Assembly: GCF_003614885.1 (NCBI RefSeq) | Contig: NZ_QZMS01000007.1 | Location: 868,001 to 932,000 of the forward strand | Length of the DNA stretch: 64,000 bases | Source of the DNA: Photobacterium salinisoli | Lineage (GTDB): Bacteria; Pseudomonadota; Gammaproteobacteria; Enterobacterales; Vibrionaceae | Direction: 5' to 3' | Shown: positions 43,924 through 53,041 of the stretch, piece by piece | Position numbering within the stretch: position 1 is the stretch's first letter | How the letters are laid out: each line of letters begins with the position of its first letter | Program-made: the position numbers and the translations under genes | Notes under the pieces: model-generated | What the model saw: the letters and a program-made list of their open reading frames with translations, nothing else | Told to the model about the DNA's origin: nothing | The model's database searches: none

Positions 43924-44781
43924 TTAGTCCAACTCCACTTTACGGTTGAGCAGCTTGCCAGCCCGGTAATAGGCATACAGCAGAATTGCCATTGAAATAG
44001 TCAGCGCGATGCTTGTTGCCGCACCAAAAGGCCAGTCACGGGCGTTCAGGACCTGACTCTTAATGACGTTACCAATGAGCAGGTTTTTGGCACCACCGAG
44101 CAGATCGGAGATGTAGAACATACCCATTGCCGGCAAAAACACCAAAAGGCAGCCCGCAATCACACCTGGCATGGTTAAAGGTGCGATAACACGAATAAAC
44201 GTCTGAACTTTGTTCGCGCCCAGGTCCCGAGCCGCTTCAATGTAAGTGTTATCCAGCTTTTCGATGGCGGAATACAAAGGCAGCACCATGAATGGCAACA
44301 AGATATAAACCAGGCCAATCATTACCGCATACTCTGTGTACATAATGCGCAGGGGCTTATCAATAATCCCCATGGCCATCAGGCTGCTGTTAAATACGCC
44401 TTGGGTTCCCAGCATGATCTTCAGGCCGTAAGTCCGGATCAGTGAATTGGTCCAGAACGGTACGATTACCAGAAACAGCATGAACGGACGCCACTTTGCC
44501 GGCATTTTCGCAATACTGTAGGCAAACGGATAACCCACCAGCAGACATAAGATCGTTGCCATGCCTGCCATGTAGAACGAATGCAGCATCACCTGACCAT
44601 ACAAGGGGTCAAACAAGCGCGCGTAGTTTTCCAACGTGAACGTTAAATCAATCAGATTTGCATCATCACGAGTCAGAAAACTGGTGCCGATAATCATCAG
44701 GTTCGGGATGAATACAAAAACCAGTAACCATCCAACAATCACCGATATGATGATATTTTGCAGATTAAGCTTCTTCGTCAT
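43924..44781 (-). CDS. potB: Spermidine/putrescine permease subunit PotB
   Basis: 285 residues from ATG 44781 ([20 protein letters not shown]), six membrane helices. The EAA loop is [25 protein letters not shown], and blocks such as [14 protein letters not shown] and [19 protein letters not shown] closely follow E. coli PotB. The start lies 17 bases inside the end of potA, which ties their translation. An upstream extension to 44808 adds nine residues not expected in PotB. Second gene of the potABCD operon. Confidence 0.94.
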   Translation of the reverse strand: MTKKLNLQNIIISVIVGWLLVFVFIPNLMIIGTSFLTRDDANLIDLTFTLENYARLFDPLYGQVMLHSFYMAGMATILCLLVGYPFAYSIAKMPAKWRPFMLFLVIVPFWTNSLIRTYGLKIMLGTQGVFNSSLMAMGIIDKPLRIMYTEYAVMIGLVYILLPFMVLPLYSAIEKLDNTYIEAARDLGANKVQTFIRVIAPLTMPGVIAGCLLVFLPAMGMFYISDLLGGAKNLLIGNVIKSQVLNARDWPFGAATSIALTISMAILLYAYYRAGKLLNRKVELD

Positions 44782-45883
44782 CAGCCAGTACCACTTCCCA
44801 ACTTTCAACCCAGGTGATAGCTACTTTTTGATCCAGGGAGTGGTCTACATCTGGATCATCTTCGTTAAAGAATTCGCTCACCATGACAGACTTGCCCGTT
44901 TCGATCTCAACAACTGAATCCAGCGTCATCCCTTTATAGGTACGCTCACGCACATGGCCCATCAGGCCCCAGCTTTCTTCGTTTTCGTTGATTTCTTCCA
45001 GACGGATATCTTCAGGGCGAAGCAGCACTTTAAGCGGAGCATGTTGCTGAACATCAAGATCACAATGGATCACTGCCTCACGGCCTTCCACAATGGCTTT
45101 GATACGTTTTTCGTCAATGCGCTCAATCACAGTGGCGTCAAACACATTAATTTCACCGATGAAACGGGCAACAAACAGGTTGCTTGGTTCTTCATAAATT
45201 TCACGCGGCGTGCCGTCTTGTTCAATACGTCCATCTCGCATAACGATAATGCGATCTGACATCGACAGTGCTTCTTCCTGATCATGCGTGACGAAGATGA
45301 AGGTAATGCCCAGACGACGCTGCAGTTGTTTCAGCTCCAGCTGCATCTGCTTACGTAGCTTGTAATCCAGCGCAGAAAGCGATTCATCTAACAGCAGAAC
45401 TTTCGGCTTATTCACCACGGCTCGCGCGATGGCAACACGTTGTTGCTGACCACCGGATAACTGATGTGGCTGACGGGGAGCGAACTGCTCCAATTGGACC
45501 ATCTGCAACGCTTCCATCACACGTGGTTTGATCTCTTGCTCCGGCACTTTTTGCATGCGCAAACCAAAAGCAACGTTTTCAAATACCGTCATGTGAGGGA
45601 ATAGGGCATAACTCTGGAATACAGTATTTACATGCCGCTGCTCTGCATGTACGGCAGTCACGTCCTGACCGGCAATAATAATCTGCCCCTGGTCAGCATC
45701 TTCAAAACCAGCGATAAGGCGAAGGACAGTGGTTTTACCACAGCCGGAGGGGCCTAAAATGGTTAAAAACTCACCGTCATTCACGTTGAGATCTAACCCA
45801 GCGATAATCTGTTTACCGTCAAAGCTTTTGCTCAGCCCTTTGAGCTGAATAACCGGTTCTTTGGATGTGATGTTTGTGTTCAA
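44765..45883 (-). CDS. potA: Spermidine/putrescine import ATP-binding protein PotA
   Basis: 372 residues if it starts at TTG 45883. The ABC domain has Walker [10 protein letters not shown], signature [14 protein letters not shown], Walker [13 protein letters not shown] and H-loop VTHD, then a C-terminal TOBE regulatory domain ([12 protein letters not shown]). It powers polyamine import with PotB, PotC and the PotD proteins. AGG lies five bases before the TTG. An ATG at 45967 would add 28 residues unlike other PotA N-termini, but cannot be excluded. First gene of the operon, divergent from the 46270 gene. Confidence 0.93.
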   Translation of the reverse strand: MNTNITSKEPVIQLKGLSKSFDGKQIIAGLDLNVNDGEFLTILGPSGCGKTTVLRLIAGFEDADQGQIIIAGQDVTAVHAEQRHVNTVFQSYALFPHMTVFENVAFGLRMQKVPEQEIKPRVMEALQMVQLEQFAPRQPHQLSGGQQQRVAIARAVVNKPKVLLLDESLSALDYKLRKQMQLELKQLQRRLGITFIFVTHDQEEALSMSDRIIVMRDGRIEQDGTPREIYEEPSNLFVARFIGEINVFDATVIERIDEKRIKAIVEGREAVIHCDLDVQQHAPLKVLLRPEDIRLEEINENEESWGLMGHVRERTYKGMTLDSVVEIETGKSVMVSEFFNEDDPDVDHSLDQKVAITWVESWEVVLADDEEA

Positions 45884-46269
45884 CTCTACCTGGTCTCCAC
45901 ATCGTGCATGCAAATATCTGCCTGCATTTTCTTGGTCAATTTCAGGAGCCGGATAATAGACCCCCATAGGTATAATTCAAAGTATTTTTTATGTTGTTCC
46001 GGCGACTTTTTCGTTCATCAGTTTTGCAAATGATTTCAACGGAGTTCATCGCATTATCTGAGAATTTTTCCAAGCTAATAATGCGGAATTCAGATTGCAA
46101 ATTGACTACTGAGCTTAGATGAAATCTGAACAAAACCCTAAATTGAATGATAAATTTCCATCTTTTTGAGGCATTGAAGCATTTTTTAACGATGACGCGA
46201 TTTGTTTAGCGGAAGCGGTAGCGTACAATCGGGCCCATTGTTCTAATTTAATGTGAATCAACTATCTGC
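45884..46269. other. Divergent promoter region between potA and the 46270 operon
   Basis: 386 AT-rich bases. It should hold the pot operon promoter and the promoter of the three-gene plus-strand operon. On the minus strand TTGACC near 45938 is a possible pot -35, but its partner -10 is unclear. No gene or strong hairpin is visible. Confidence 0.45.
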
Positions 46270-47076
46270 ATGAGTAATAAAAGTCTTCAGGTTGGCGGAT
46301 CAATTGAAAAGGCGCTGTCTGGTAAAGCAGACTTACAGTCTGTCGCTGTGCTCCAGGAAGCCTGGAAGGTTACAGCAAAGCATTTTCTGACCTTTTTTCC
46401 AGCAATTGCAGGGCTGTTCTTAGCTCAGCTTGCCCTCTTGCTGCTTGCACTGCAAGTCCAACTGGGTAACCCGGCTGTTTTCTTTGATGCCATTGTCAGT
46501 GGCGAAGGGATCACCCCTGATATCGTTGAAGCTGGCTTCATGGCTAATTTTTGGTCGGATGTGTTGAGCGCTCCCTTATATGCCGGCGTCAGTCTGATGG
46601 CACTGAACCATGCGGTGGGTCTGCCAACCAAGCCGCGTTATTTGGTAAAAGGGTTTCCCTTTGCCGTGGTGTCCGTTGTCACTATGCTGCTGACTTCATC
46701 GTTGCAGGGCATTGGTAATGCATTGTTCCCACTAATTGGGTTGTTTTTAACCATGGCTTTCAGCATGACAATCACACTGGTGTGTGAAAAGCGTGTCAGC
46801 CCATTAAAAGCGATTCAGTACTCTGTCGTGGCGACATTCCGTAAAATATTGCCATTATCTGCCATTTTTCTGGCGGTGCTGGTTTTGTTTTTTATCTCTT
46901 TTGCTACCGCAGGAATCGGGCTGATCTGGACAATTCCTTTCTTCTTTAATGTGAAAGCCATTGTCTATCGTAATTTGTTTGGCATTACCTTGCAGGTAAC
47001 AACTGTCGGTAAAGACGGTGACGGGAACGATCAAGGCAATAAAACAGAAGAAGAAAGCAAGGTATTTAACGCGTGA
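46270..47076 (+). CDS. Uncharacterised multi-pass membrane protein
   Basis: 268 residues with a polar N-terminal 40, then five or six hydrophobic segments (FLTFFPAIAGLFLAQLALLLLA, VVSVVTMLL, LFPLIGLFLTMAFSMTITLV, ILPLSAIFLAVLVLFFISF, GIGLIWTIPFFFNVKAIVY) and a charged C-terminal tail. No transporter motif is recognised. It overlaps the next gene by four bases (GTGA), so it forms an operon with a glucosaminidase-like lipoprotein and a DUF2987-like protein, which points to an envelope role. Ribosome site weak. Confidence 0.8.
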   Translation: MSNKSLQVGGSIEKALSGKADLQSVAVLQEAWKVTAKHFLTFFPAIAGLFLAQLALLLLALQVQLGNPAVFFDAIVSGEGITPDIVEAGFMANFWSDVLSAPLYAGVSLMALNHAVGLPTKPRYLVKGFPFAVVSVVTMLLTSSLQGIGNALFPLIGLFLTMAFSMTITLVCEKRVSPLKAIQYSVVATFRKILPLSAIFLAVLVLFFISFATAGIGLIWTIPFFFNVKAIVYRNLFGITLQVTTVGKDGDGNDQGNKTEEESKVFNA

Positions 47077-47840
47077 TAAAAAATGTCAGACATTTTGCTG
47101 TTGCCGGATGTACATTGTTCTTTCTGGGTTGCGCTGAGCCTGAAAAGCAAGCAGCAGAGGCCCTGGAAGAGGTAACCCGGCCAGATTTTAACGTCATGGA
47201 AGACGTAAATCATAAGAAGCAATCATTTTTCAAGTTCTTACGGCCGTTCGTGCAGCAAGAAAATGCCAGAATCAGCCAGGAGCGTTCTTTTTTACTGGCC
47301 ATTCATACCCAGCTGAAAGTCGGACAAGTTATCAGTCAACATGACCTAAATGAAGCCCGCCAGCTTGGCGATGTTTACAATTACGAGCTCACGGGTGACG
47401 CTGTCACAGATTCCTGGCTGGATGCTATGCTGCTTCGTGTAGACATGATCCCTGAAGAGCTGGTATTGAGTCAGGCGGCTAATGAGTCAGGATGGGGGAC
47501 GTCACGGTTTGCTGTCGAAGGGCATAATTATTTCGGGCAGTGGTGTTACACCCAAGGCTGTGGCCTGGTTCCCAGTGCCAGGGGGGAAGGAGCGAAGCAT
47601 GAAGTCGCCGTTTTCTCTGATGCTGGTCAGTCGGTTCATGCTTACTTTATGAATGTTAACCGGAATCGCGCTTACGCGGAGCTTCGGGAAATCAGAGCTA
47701 ACGAGCGTGAAGCTGGTCAACCTGTCACTGGGTTAAAGCTTGCCGAAGGGCTGCACCGATACTCTGAGCGTGGACAAGAATACGTGGACGAAATTCAGGG
47801 TATGATTCGTCATAACAAACAATTTTGGCAACAGGGCTAA
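47073..47840 (+). CDS. Glucosaminidase-domain (Bax-type) lipoprotein
   Basis: 255 residues. A lipobox (LFFLGCAEP) indicates an N-terminal lipid anchor. Residues 110-250 carry a Bax/glucosaminidase fold (PF01832): VLSQAANESGWGTSRFAVEGHNYFGQWCY, with the catalytic Glu in ANESGW, then SVHAYFMNVNRNRAYAELR and a closing RYSERGQEYVDEIQGMI. It would cut peptidoglycan glycan strands. The start is GTG 47073 overlapping the previous stop as GTGA, and the next gene follows after six bases. Confidence 0.88.
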   Translation: MIKNVRHFAVAGCTLFFLGCAEPEKQAAEALEEVTRPDFNVMEDVNHKKQSFFKFLRPFVQQENARISQERSFLLAIHTQLKVGQVISQHDLNEARQLGDVYNYELTGDAVTDSWLDAMLLRVDMIPEELVLSQAANESGWGTSRFAVEGHNYFGQWCYTQGCGLVPSARGEGAKHEVAVFSDAGQSVHAYFMNVNRNRAYAELREIRANEREAGQPVTGLKLAEGLHRYSERGQEYVDEIQGMIRHNKQFWQQG

Positions 47841-47846
47841 CCGTTG

Positions 47847-48512
47847 ATGAGCACTTCATTTTTCAAAACCCTTCTTCTTACTTCCGGCTTGCTCGCTGTT
47901 TCCGGTAATGTTTGCGCACAGAATATTGAGATGCGTTACAGCAATCTTTTCAGCAAACTCAAGCACAATGTCGCCGAATCTCACCCCGATGTGAGCATTG
48001 CCTTGTATTTGATCGATCAGCAAACGGGCGAAACATGCACTGTCCGTAAGGGCTGGATGCAGAAAGAGGAACATTACGAAGAACTCGTTATTCCTGCCGA
48101 TAATGCTTTGGTGGTGCCAATCGACAATAACTTAAGACAGGCGAACCCTGACGTCACTTTTGTGATAGATGACGGGATCACCTGTGATGTGTCTATGCAG
48201 GTGATTGTCAGCAAACCTCTAGGGTTAGCTATCAACAAAGAAGAGTTGCTTAATGTGCTGCCACAAATGGACATACTACTCAATGATTTGGGTGGAATGT
48301 TCTCATCCTGGTTTATGCCAGAGGTCGGTGGGGTGGTGATGCACTTTGCCCACACGGAGACGGGTGTGATCACTGTTTCTAACGATACCGTCATCCCCAT
48401 CGAAGCGGGGAAAGCGATTGTGAAAGTCAAGCAACTCCCTGAAAATACTGTGTTGACCTTGCCATCACCAGCAATTCGCATTACGCCCTGGCTGGAATCA
48501 TCCCCGCAATAA
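47847..48512 (+). CDS. Periplasmic DUF2987-like protein
   Basis: 221 residues. Signal peptide MSTSFFKTLLLTSGLLAVSGNVCA, then a beta-rich domain. The blocks MRYSNLFSKLKHNV, RKGWMQKEEHYEEL, NNLRQANPDVTFV and NDLGGMFSSWFMPEVGGVVMHF fit what I recall of DUF2987 from Vibrionaceae, whose function is unknown. ATG 47847 is preferred to TTG 47844; AGGG lies upstream at 47833. Third gene of the envelope operon that starts at 46270. Confidence 0.8.
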   Translation: MSTSFFKTLLLTSGLLAVSGNVCAQNIEMRYSNLFSKLKHNVAESHPDVSIALYLIDQQTGETCTVRKGWMQKEEHYEELVIPADNALVVPIDNNLRQANPDVTFVIDDGITCDVSMQVIVSKPLGLAINKEELLNVLPQMDILLNDLGGMFSSWFMPEVGGVVMHFAHTETGVITVSNDTVIPIEAGKAIVKVKQLPENTVLTLPSPAIRITPWLESSPQ

Positions 48513-48609
48513 CTTCTCGCTATCTAGGGCTGACCACGGCGTTGGTCGGCCCAGTTTCTGTTTTACATTGATAAGTCGCTTGATACCTACAGTCTCTGTA
48601 TTTTGTTCA

Positions 48610-48642
48610 TTTATAGACTTAATGCTAAACTAAGTCCATAAA
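48610..48642 (+). promoter_or_regulatory. Palindromic operator of the RES/Xre module
   Basis: TTTATAGACTTA (48610-48621) and TAAGTCCATAAA (48631-48642) are inverse copies with one mismatch and a nine-base spacer, 23 bases before the antitoxin start. Xre-type antitoxins repress their own operon at such sites, and the repeat likely overlaps the promoter. Confidence 0.7.
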
Positions 48643-48664
48643 TAAACAATCTGAGGCGGTAATC

Positions 48665-49069
48665 ATGAACACCCGTACCGTGGCGGCGAATGAGCCAATT
48701 GAGCATGCAGGCAATAAAGTACTGCCAGTCGTTTTCAATATTCTGGACAGGTGGCATTGCAGCCAGAATCAGCAGATGGCTCTGCTTGGTTTATCAAGCC
48801 GCTCAACATTAAACAAATACCGCGCCAGCCCTGAGTCGGCTAAAGTGTCCAAAGACTTGCTGGAGCGAATGAGCTACATACTGAATATCCATAAATGTCT
48901 GCGTATTTTATTTACCCACGAAGACAGTGTGTATCAGTGGGTGCAGAAGCCTAATTCACACCCGTTTTTTGCTGGGCGAAGTGCGATGGAGGTGATGGGC
49001 CAGGGTAAGGTTGCCGATCTGTACGAAGTGGCTATGCGTCTGAACGCTTGGCGTGGAGGACGGTCCTGA
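48665..49069 (+). CDS. Xre/MbcA/ParS-type antitoxin
   Basis: 134 residues. The N-terminal half is a helical DNA-binding domain (ILDRWHCSQNQQMALLGLSSRSTLNKYR). The C-terminal half is the toxin-binding domain of the family: LERMSYILNIHKCLRILF, HEDSVYQWVQKPNSHPFFAGRSAMEVM and VADLYEVAMRLNAWRGG. It neutralises the RES toxin encoded one base downstream and binds the palindrome before its own start. GAGG eight bases upstream. The architecture is complete and looks functional. Confidence 0.93.
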   Translation: MNTRTVAANEPIEHAGNKVLPVVFNILDRWHCSQNQQMALLGLSSRSTLNKYRASPESAKVSKDLLERMSYILNIHKCLRILFTHEDSVYQWVQKPNSHPFFAGRSAMEVMGQGKVADLYEVAMRLNAWRGGRS

Positions 49070-49070
49070 C

Positions 49071-49757
49071 ATGCAGAATGCATATACTATCAAGCACTTC
49101 AGAGAGCAGTCTTGCTATCGATTAATTCCCTCGAAGTATCCGCCAATTAACCTGTATGAAGATGTCGCAGAACCCGATCAGCTGGAAGCAATCTTTGCCG
49201 TTGAAGCCCTGACTAACCCACGTTTGGCTGAAGAAACCGGGCAGTTTGCTCGAGTACCAGTTGAGGAGAGGCTGGTCGGTATCCCTCATTGTAGCTACGT
49301 GATGGCCGCATTTACCCATGTAAACCCGGATGGGGGCCGTTTTAATACGGCAGACTTTGGTGCGTATTATGCGGCAAGCGATATCAATACTGCGATCAAG
49401 GAAACGAGTTATCACATGGAGCGGATACTGGGTTACACCCAAGAGCCGTCGCAGGATATCCAAATGAGAAGTATACAGGCGTGGTTTTCTGCAGCTTTGG
49501 TTGATTTCACAGAGAAGACCTATCTGGATTCAGCACTTTACCACCCCACGAATTACGCGCATTCTCAGGCCGAGGCGATAGCGATGAAGGAAGAGAAACA
49601 AGACGGCGTTTTGTATCACTCAGTACGGCACCAGGGCCATGATTGCTTTGCGTTGTATAAACCAAACCTGGTCAGCAAGGTTTGCCAGTCTAATCATTAT
49701 GTTTACAAATGGAATGGCAGTGCTATCAATACTGTGCTGGAAATCAGCATGGTGTAA
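49071..49757 (+). CDS. RES-domain toxin (NAD+ degrading)
   Basis: 228 residues. The three residues that name the family are in place: Arg17 (SCYRLIP), Glu111 (AIKETSYH) and Ser184 (DGVLYHSVR), together with the GGRFN block at 88-92. RES toxins consume NAD+, stopping growth unless bound by an Xre/MbcA-type antitoxin. The start is ATG 49071, one base after the antitoxin stop, with GGAGG eleven bases upstream; a GTG at 49053 is possible but overlaps that site. No frameshift or missing motif, so the toxin should be active. Strong terminator directly after. Confidence 0.93.
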   Translation: MQNAYTIKHFREQSCYRLIPSKYPPINLYEDVAEPDQLEAIFAVEALTNPRLAEETGQFARVPVEERLVGIPHCSYVMAAFTHVNPDGGRFNTADFGAYYAASDINTAIKETSYHMERILGYTQEPSQDIQMRSIQAWFSAALVDFTEKTYLDSALYHPTNYAHSQAEAIAMKEEKQDGVLYHSVRHQGHDCFALYKPNLVSKVCQSNHYVYKWNGSAINTVLEISMV

Positions 49758-49783
49758 AAAAAGGGCCGTTAGGCCCTTTTTTA
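49757..49783 (+). terminator. Terminator after the RES toxin
   Basis: AAGGGCC, loop GTTA, GGCCCTT, preceded by A and followed by T runs. Confidence 0.93.
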
Positions 49784-49791
49784 TTGTCATC

Positions 49792-49816
49792 CTAAACCAC
49801 CGCCTATGGCGGTGGT
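49792..49816. repeat. REP-like palindromic element, copy B (intact)
   Basis: CTAAACCACCGCCTATGGCG and following bases: a perfect nine-base stem (ACCACCGCC 49796-49804, TAT, GGCGGTGGT 49808-49816). The core matches copy A at 16613-16637, and both copies lie just past a T-tract terminator. The stem with an invariant small loop is typical of REP elements mobilised by IS200/IS605-like enzymes. Confidence 0.7.
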
Positions 49817-49854
49817 AATTGTTTACAACCTTGTCCTGTTAGTCTTCCTGGGAG

Positions 49855-51342
49855 TTAGTCCTCAAGGTAGCGACTTTCAAGGTGTGCTTTGAAATGATCT
49901 GGATTCAGCGTTTCGCCTGTGGCTTCTTTCAGCAGGTTGTCTGTTGAAAGGAAGCTGGCTTTTTTCCAGATATGTCTGTCTAGCCAGTTGAAGATGGGCT
50001 GAAGGTTGCGCTCACGAATGAGGTTTTCCACATTCATTTCACGTCGCATGGCTGCCATGAACTGAGCCGCATACATAGCACCCAGAGTGTAAGACGGGAA
50101 ATAGCCAAAGCTGCCGTCTGTCCAGTGGATATCCTGCATACACCCGTCAGTAAAGTTACCTTTGGTCGATAACCCAAGATACTCGGTCATCTTCTTGTCC
50201 CACAACTCCGGGATATCCGCCACTTCGATTTTACCCTCAATCAGATCGCGCTCAATTTCGTAGCGTAAAATGATGTGTGCCGGGTAGGTCACTTCATCGG
50301 CATCGACTCGGATATAGCCAGGTTCTACCCGGGTACTGAACAAGGATAAATTATCTGTGCTCAGCGCCTTGTCGTTATTACGGTCAAATGCTTCGCGAGC
50401 TAATGGTGCGAGGATTTCAATAAAAGGCTTACTGCGCGAAAGCTGCATTTCAAAAAACAGGCTTTGTGACTCGTGAATACCCATTGATCGCGCCTGACCC
50501 ACAGGTAAACCATGCCACTGCTCAGGAAGTCCTTGCTCGTAACGGGCATGACCAGTTTCATGGATAACCCCCATGAGTGCACTGGTAAAGTCAGCCTCAT
50601 CATACCGGGTAGTAATGCGAACATCAGTTGGCACGCCGCCACAAAACGGGTGCGTACTCACGTCTAATCGACCGTGTCTGAAATCAAAACCCAATTTGCT
50701 CATGATATCCAGACTCAATGCTTTCTGTTGAGCAATCGGGAAGGGGCCTTTAGGCCTAATCACCTGATCACTGGCTTGCTTCGCTCTGACTTGCTGAATC
50801 AATGCCGGCAGCCATGTCTTCACCTGACCAAATATAGAATCAATTTTCTCGCAGGTCATGCCAGGTTCATACAGATCCATCATAGCGTCATAACGGCTTA
50901 ACCCCGTTGCTTCAGCCCGAATCTGCGCCTCTTCTCTTGCCAGCTTCACAACGGCTTCAAGGTTCTGACTAAACTCATGCCAATTATTTTCTTTGCGTTG
51001 CGTCCGCCAGGCATGCTCGCACTTTGAACCGGCGAGTGATTTTTTCTCCACCAGATCAGCCGGCAGGATATTGTCCATCTGCCAGACTCGTTTCATCTCA
51101 TGCAGGCTGATTTTTTGTTCTTTAGACAAAGGTTCAGCTTCGGCTTTGGCAAACCACTCTGCCAAAGAAGGGGCCGTTGCGAGTTCATGATGGATAAGAG
51201 CCAGTTCAGCCATTGCTTCGGAGCGCGCGGCATTTCCGCCTTCTGGCATTTTTGCAGCTTGATCCCAGCTACAGATAGCGGATAAATGAGAAATCTTGGA
51301 AAGCTTTTTAGCGTGTTGTTCCAGTTTCTGATAGTAAGTCAT
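49855..51342 (-). CDS. M32 family metallocarboxypeptidase (Taq carboxypeptidase type)
   Basis: 495 residues, the usual M32 length. The zinc motif is GVIHETGHARYEQGLP (HExxH near residue 262), followed by GIHESQSLFFE that supplies the third ligand, DPDPY-like TYPAHIILRYEIERDLI and GSFGYFPSYTLGAMYAAQ. M32 enzymes remove C-terminal residues from peptides in the cytoplasm. No signal peptide. It is monocistronic on the minus strand with a long upstream gap. Confidence 0.95.
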   Translation of the reverse strand: MTYYQKLEQHAKKLSKISHLSAICSWDQAAKMPEGGNAARSEAMAELALIHHELATAPSLAEWFAKAEAEPLSKEQKISLHEMKRVWQMDNILPADLVEKKSLAGSKCEHAWRTQRKENNWHEFSQNLEAVVKLAREEAQIRAEATGLSRYDAMMDLYEPGMTCEKIDSIFGQVKTWLPALIQQVRAKQASDQVIRPKGPFPIAQQKALSLDIMSKLGFDFRHGRLDVSTHPFCGGVPTDVRITTRYDEADFTSALMGVIHETGHARYEQGLPEQWHGLPVGQARSMGIHESQSLFFEMQLSRSKPFIEILAPLAREAFDRNNDKALSTDNLSLFSTRVEPGYIRVDADEVTYPAHIILRYEIERDLIEGKIEVADIPELWDKKMTEYLGLSTKGNFTDGCMQDIHWTDGSFGYFPSYTLGAMYAAQFMAAMRREMNVENLIRERNLQPIFNWLDRHIWKKASFLSTDNLLKEATGETLNPDHFKAHLESRYLED

Positions 51343-51784
51343 TTTTAATCCTTTATATTGACTTAGTAGCGTGCAGGACAGCTACAGACTTAATTGGACC
51401 TCACTCAGTATCAGGCTCTCGTGTAAAAAGTCAGAGTGTGGAGATGTACTCAAAATGAAACTGCTCGGTAACCGATAGAAATCATTCGTAGGAATAGCTG
51501 GCTAAGAGCGAGAATCATGTTGTGCAACGTATTACTTAGCGGAATAACGTTGTGTCTCTCTGCGAGTACCTGAACGTATAGGTATCTATAGTATGATACG
51601 GATAAAACTGCCATATACCAGACTGTTCTTAGCGATTTTTTTGGTTTTTTGTTAACAAATCTTTATATGTTGTGATGTATTCAGGATGGTTTTCAGTGTT
51701 TTAGCCTGCACCTGTTCTGAATGACGCATTAGATATGCAATATGTCTACTAGGTATTTCTGCCGATCAGAATAATAAGTACATT
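51343..51784. other. Intergenic region upstream of the carboxypeptidase
   Basis: 442 bases without a supported gene. Two inverted repeats are visible: CAACGT (51525-51530) with ACGTTG (51547-51552), and GTATC with GATAC around TATAGTAT near 51583-51600, which may mark a promoter on the plus side. An 18-codon frame at 51517 was rejected for lack of a ribosome site. Confidence 0.5.
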
Positions 51785-51810
51785 AAAAAAGCCGCAATGT
51801 CTGCGGCTTT
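51785..51810 (-). terminator. Terminator after ttcA
   Basis: GCCGCA (51791-51796) and TGCGGC (51802-51807), extended by AAA/TTT, with a six-T minus-strand tail. Confidence 0.92.
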
Positions 51811-51824
51811 TATAGGCGTCAAAG

Positions 51825-52754
51825 TTAATTAACTTGCAAGATATCCAATTTCTCGCCCGGATCAAATTCAACCGCACTTTCAGAAGAGACTGGTGAGCTA
51901 GGTAAGTCTTCTTTATCGAAAGCGATATCACCACCGTTAATCGCACCTGATTCCCTGTCGATTGACTTGAAGTCAAACAGATTAAAGTCAGCCAGGTGCG
52001 AGGGCACAACGTTTTGCATTGCGGTAAACATTGTCTCAATACGGCCCGGATAGCGCTTATCCCAGTCGCGCAGCATGTCTTTGATAACCTGACGCTGAAG
52101 GTTTGGCTGCGAGCCACAAAGATTGCACGGGATAATCGGGAACGCTTTCATTTCGGTATAACGTTCAATATCTTTTTCACGGCAATAAGCGAGCGGACGA
52201 ATTACCACATGCTCGCCATTGTCCGAGACCAGCTTAGGTGGCATACCTTTCATCTTGCCGCCATAGAACATGTTCAGGAAAAGTGTTTCCAGCATGTCAT
52301 CGCGGTGGTGACCCAGTGCAATTTTGGTCGCGCCGAGCTCTTTTGCCGTACGGTACAAAATACCCCGACGCAGACGGGAGCAGAGCGAGCAGGTGGTTTT
52401 ACCTTCCGGCACTTTCTCTTTTACTATTGAATAAGTATCTTCATTCACAATCTTGTACGGAACACCAAGCGATTCAAGGTATTCAGGCAAGATATGTTCA
52501 GGGAAGCCGGGCTGCTTCTGATCAAGGTTAACTGCAATCAGTTCAAAGCTGACAGGGGCACTGCGCTGCAGGCTGCTCAACATTTCCAACATGGTATAGC
52601 TGTCTTTACCGCCAGACAGGCAAACCATAATGCGATCACCATCTTCGATCATATTAAAGTCAGCAATCGCCTGGCCCGTATTTCGGCGCAGTTTCTTTTG
52701 CAGCTTATCGAAGTTGTATTTCTGTGCCTTTGTAAGCTCTTGATTCTGAGTCAT
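51825..52754 (-). CDS. ttcA: tRNA 2-thiocytidine synthetase TtcA
   Basis: 309 residues from ATG 52754. The PP-loop SGGKDS is at 47-52 and the two iron-sulfur CxxC motifs are CSLC (122-125) and CNLC (210-213). The enzyme activates cytidine 32 of some tRNAs with ATP and inserts sulfur. Blocks such as [27 protein letters not shown] are family constants. A GAGAGAAG site precedes the ATG; the upstream frame to 52808 is not expected in TtcA. Its placement beside uspE and fnr is common in gammaproteobacteria. Confidence 0.96.
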   Translation of the reverse strand: MTQNQELTKAQKYNFDKLQKKLRRNTGQAIADFNMIEDGDRIMVCLSGGKDSYTMLEMLSSLQRSAPVSFELIAVNLDQKQPGFPEHILPEYLESLGVPYKIVNEDTYSIVKEKVPEGKTTCSLCSRLRRGILYRTAKELGATKIALGHHRDDMLETLFLNMFYGGKMKGMPPKLVSDNGEHVVIRPLAYCREKDIERYTEMKAFPIIPCNLCGSQPNLQRQVIKDMLRDWDKRYPGRIETMFTAMQNVVPSHLADFNLFDFKSIDRESGAINGGDIAFDKEDLPSSPVSSESAVEFDPGEKLDILQVN

Positions 52755-52998
52755 TGCTTCTCTCTTTCGCGTCGATTGAATCACTCTGCCAATCGACGGT
52801 AAATTCATTGAGCACGATGATATAAGTCGTTATCAAATATCATCGATAAAGGTTACCGTAAGCAGGGGTCGCTACCTGTGCTCACTGGCAAATTTCATGG
52901 CGGGTATGATACGGATTCCAGCGTCGGATTCCAGCGTGATTTTCATCTTAATTGATAATTAAGCAGGTAAATGGCAGTTTTAACGATGGTTATCGGTG

Positions 52999-53031
52999 AA
53001 AAGCACGCCTTCCGATTGCAGGCGTGCTTTT
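52999..53031 (-). terminator. Terminator after uspE
   Basis: AAAAGCACGCCT and AGGCGTGCTTTT form a 12-base stem (52999-53010, 53020-53031) around nine bases. Confidence 0.9.
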
Positions 53032-53041
53032 AAGAGCAAGT

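Noticed and set aside
51517..51573. 18-codon frame with two Cys in the gap before the carboxypeptidase
   Set aside because: No ribosome site and no flanking structure; likely chance.
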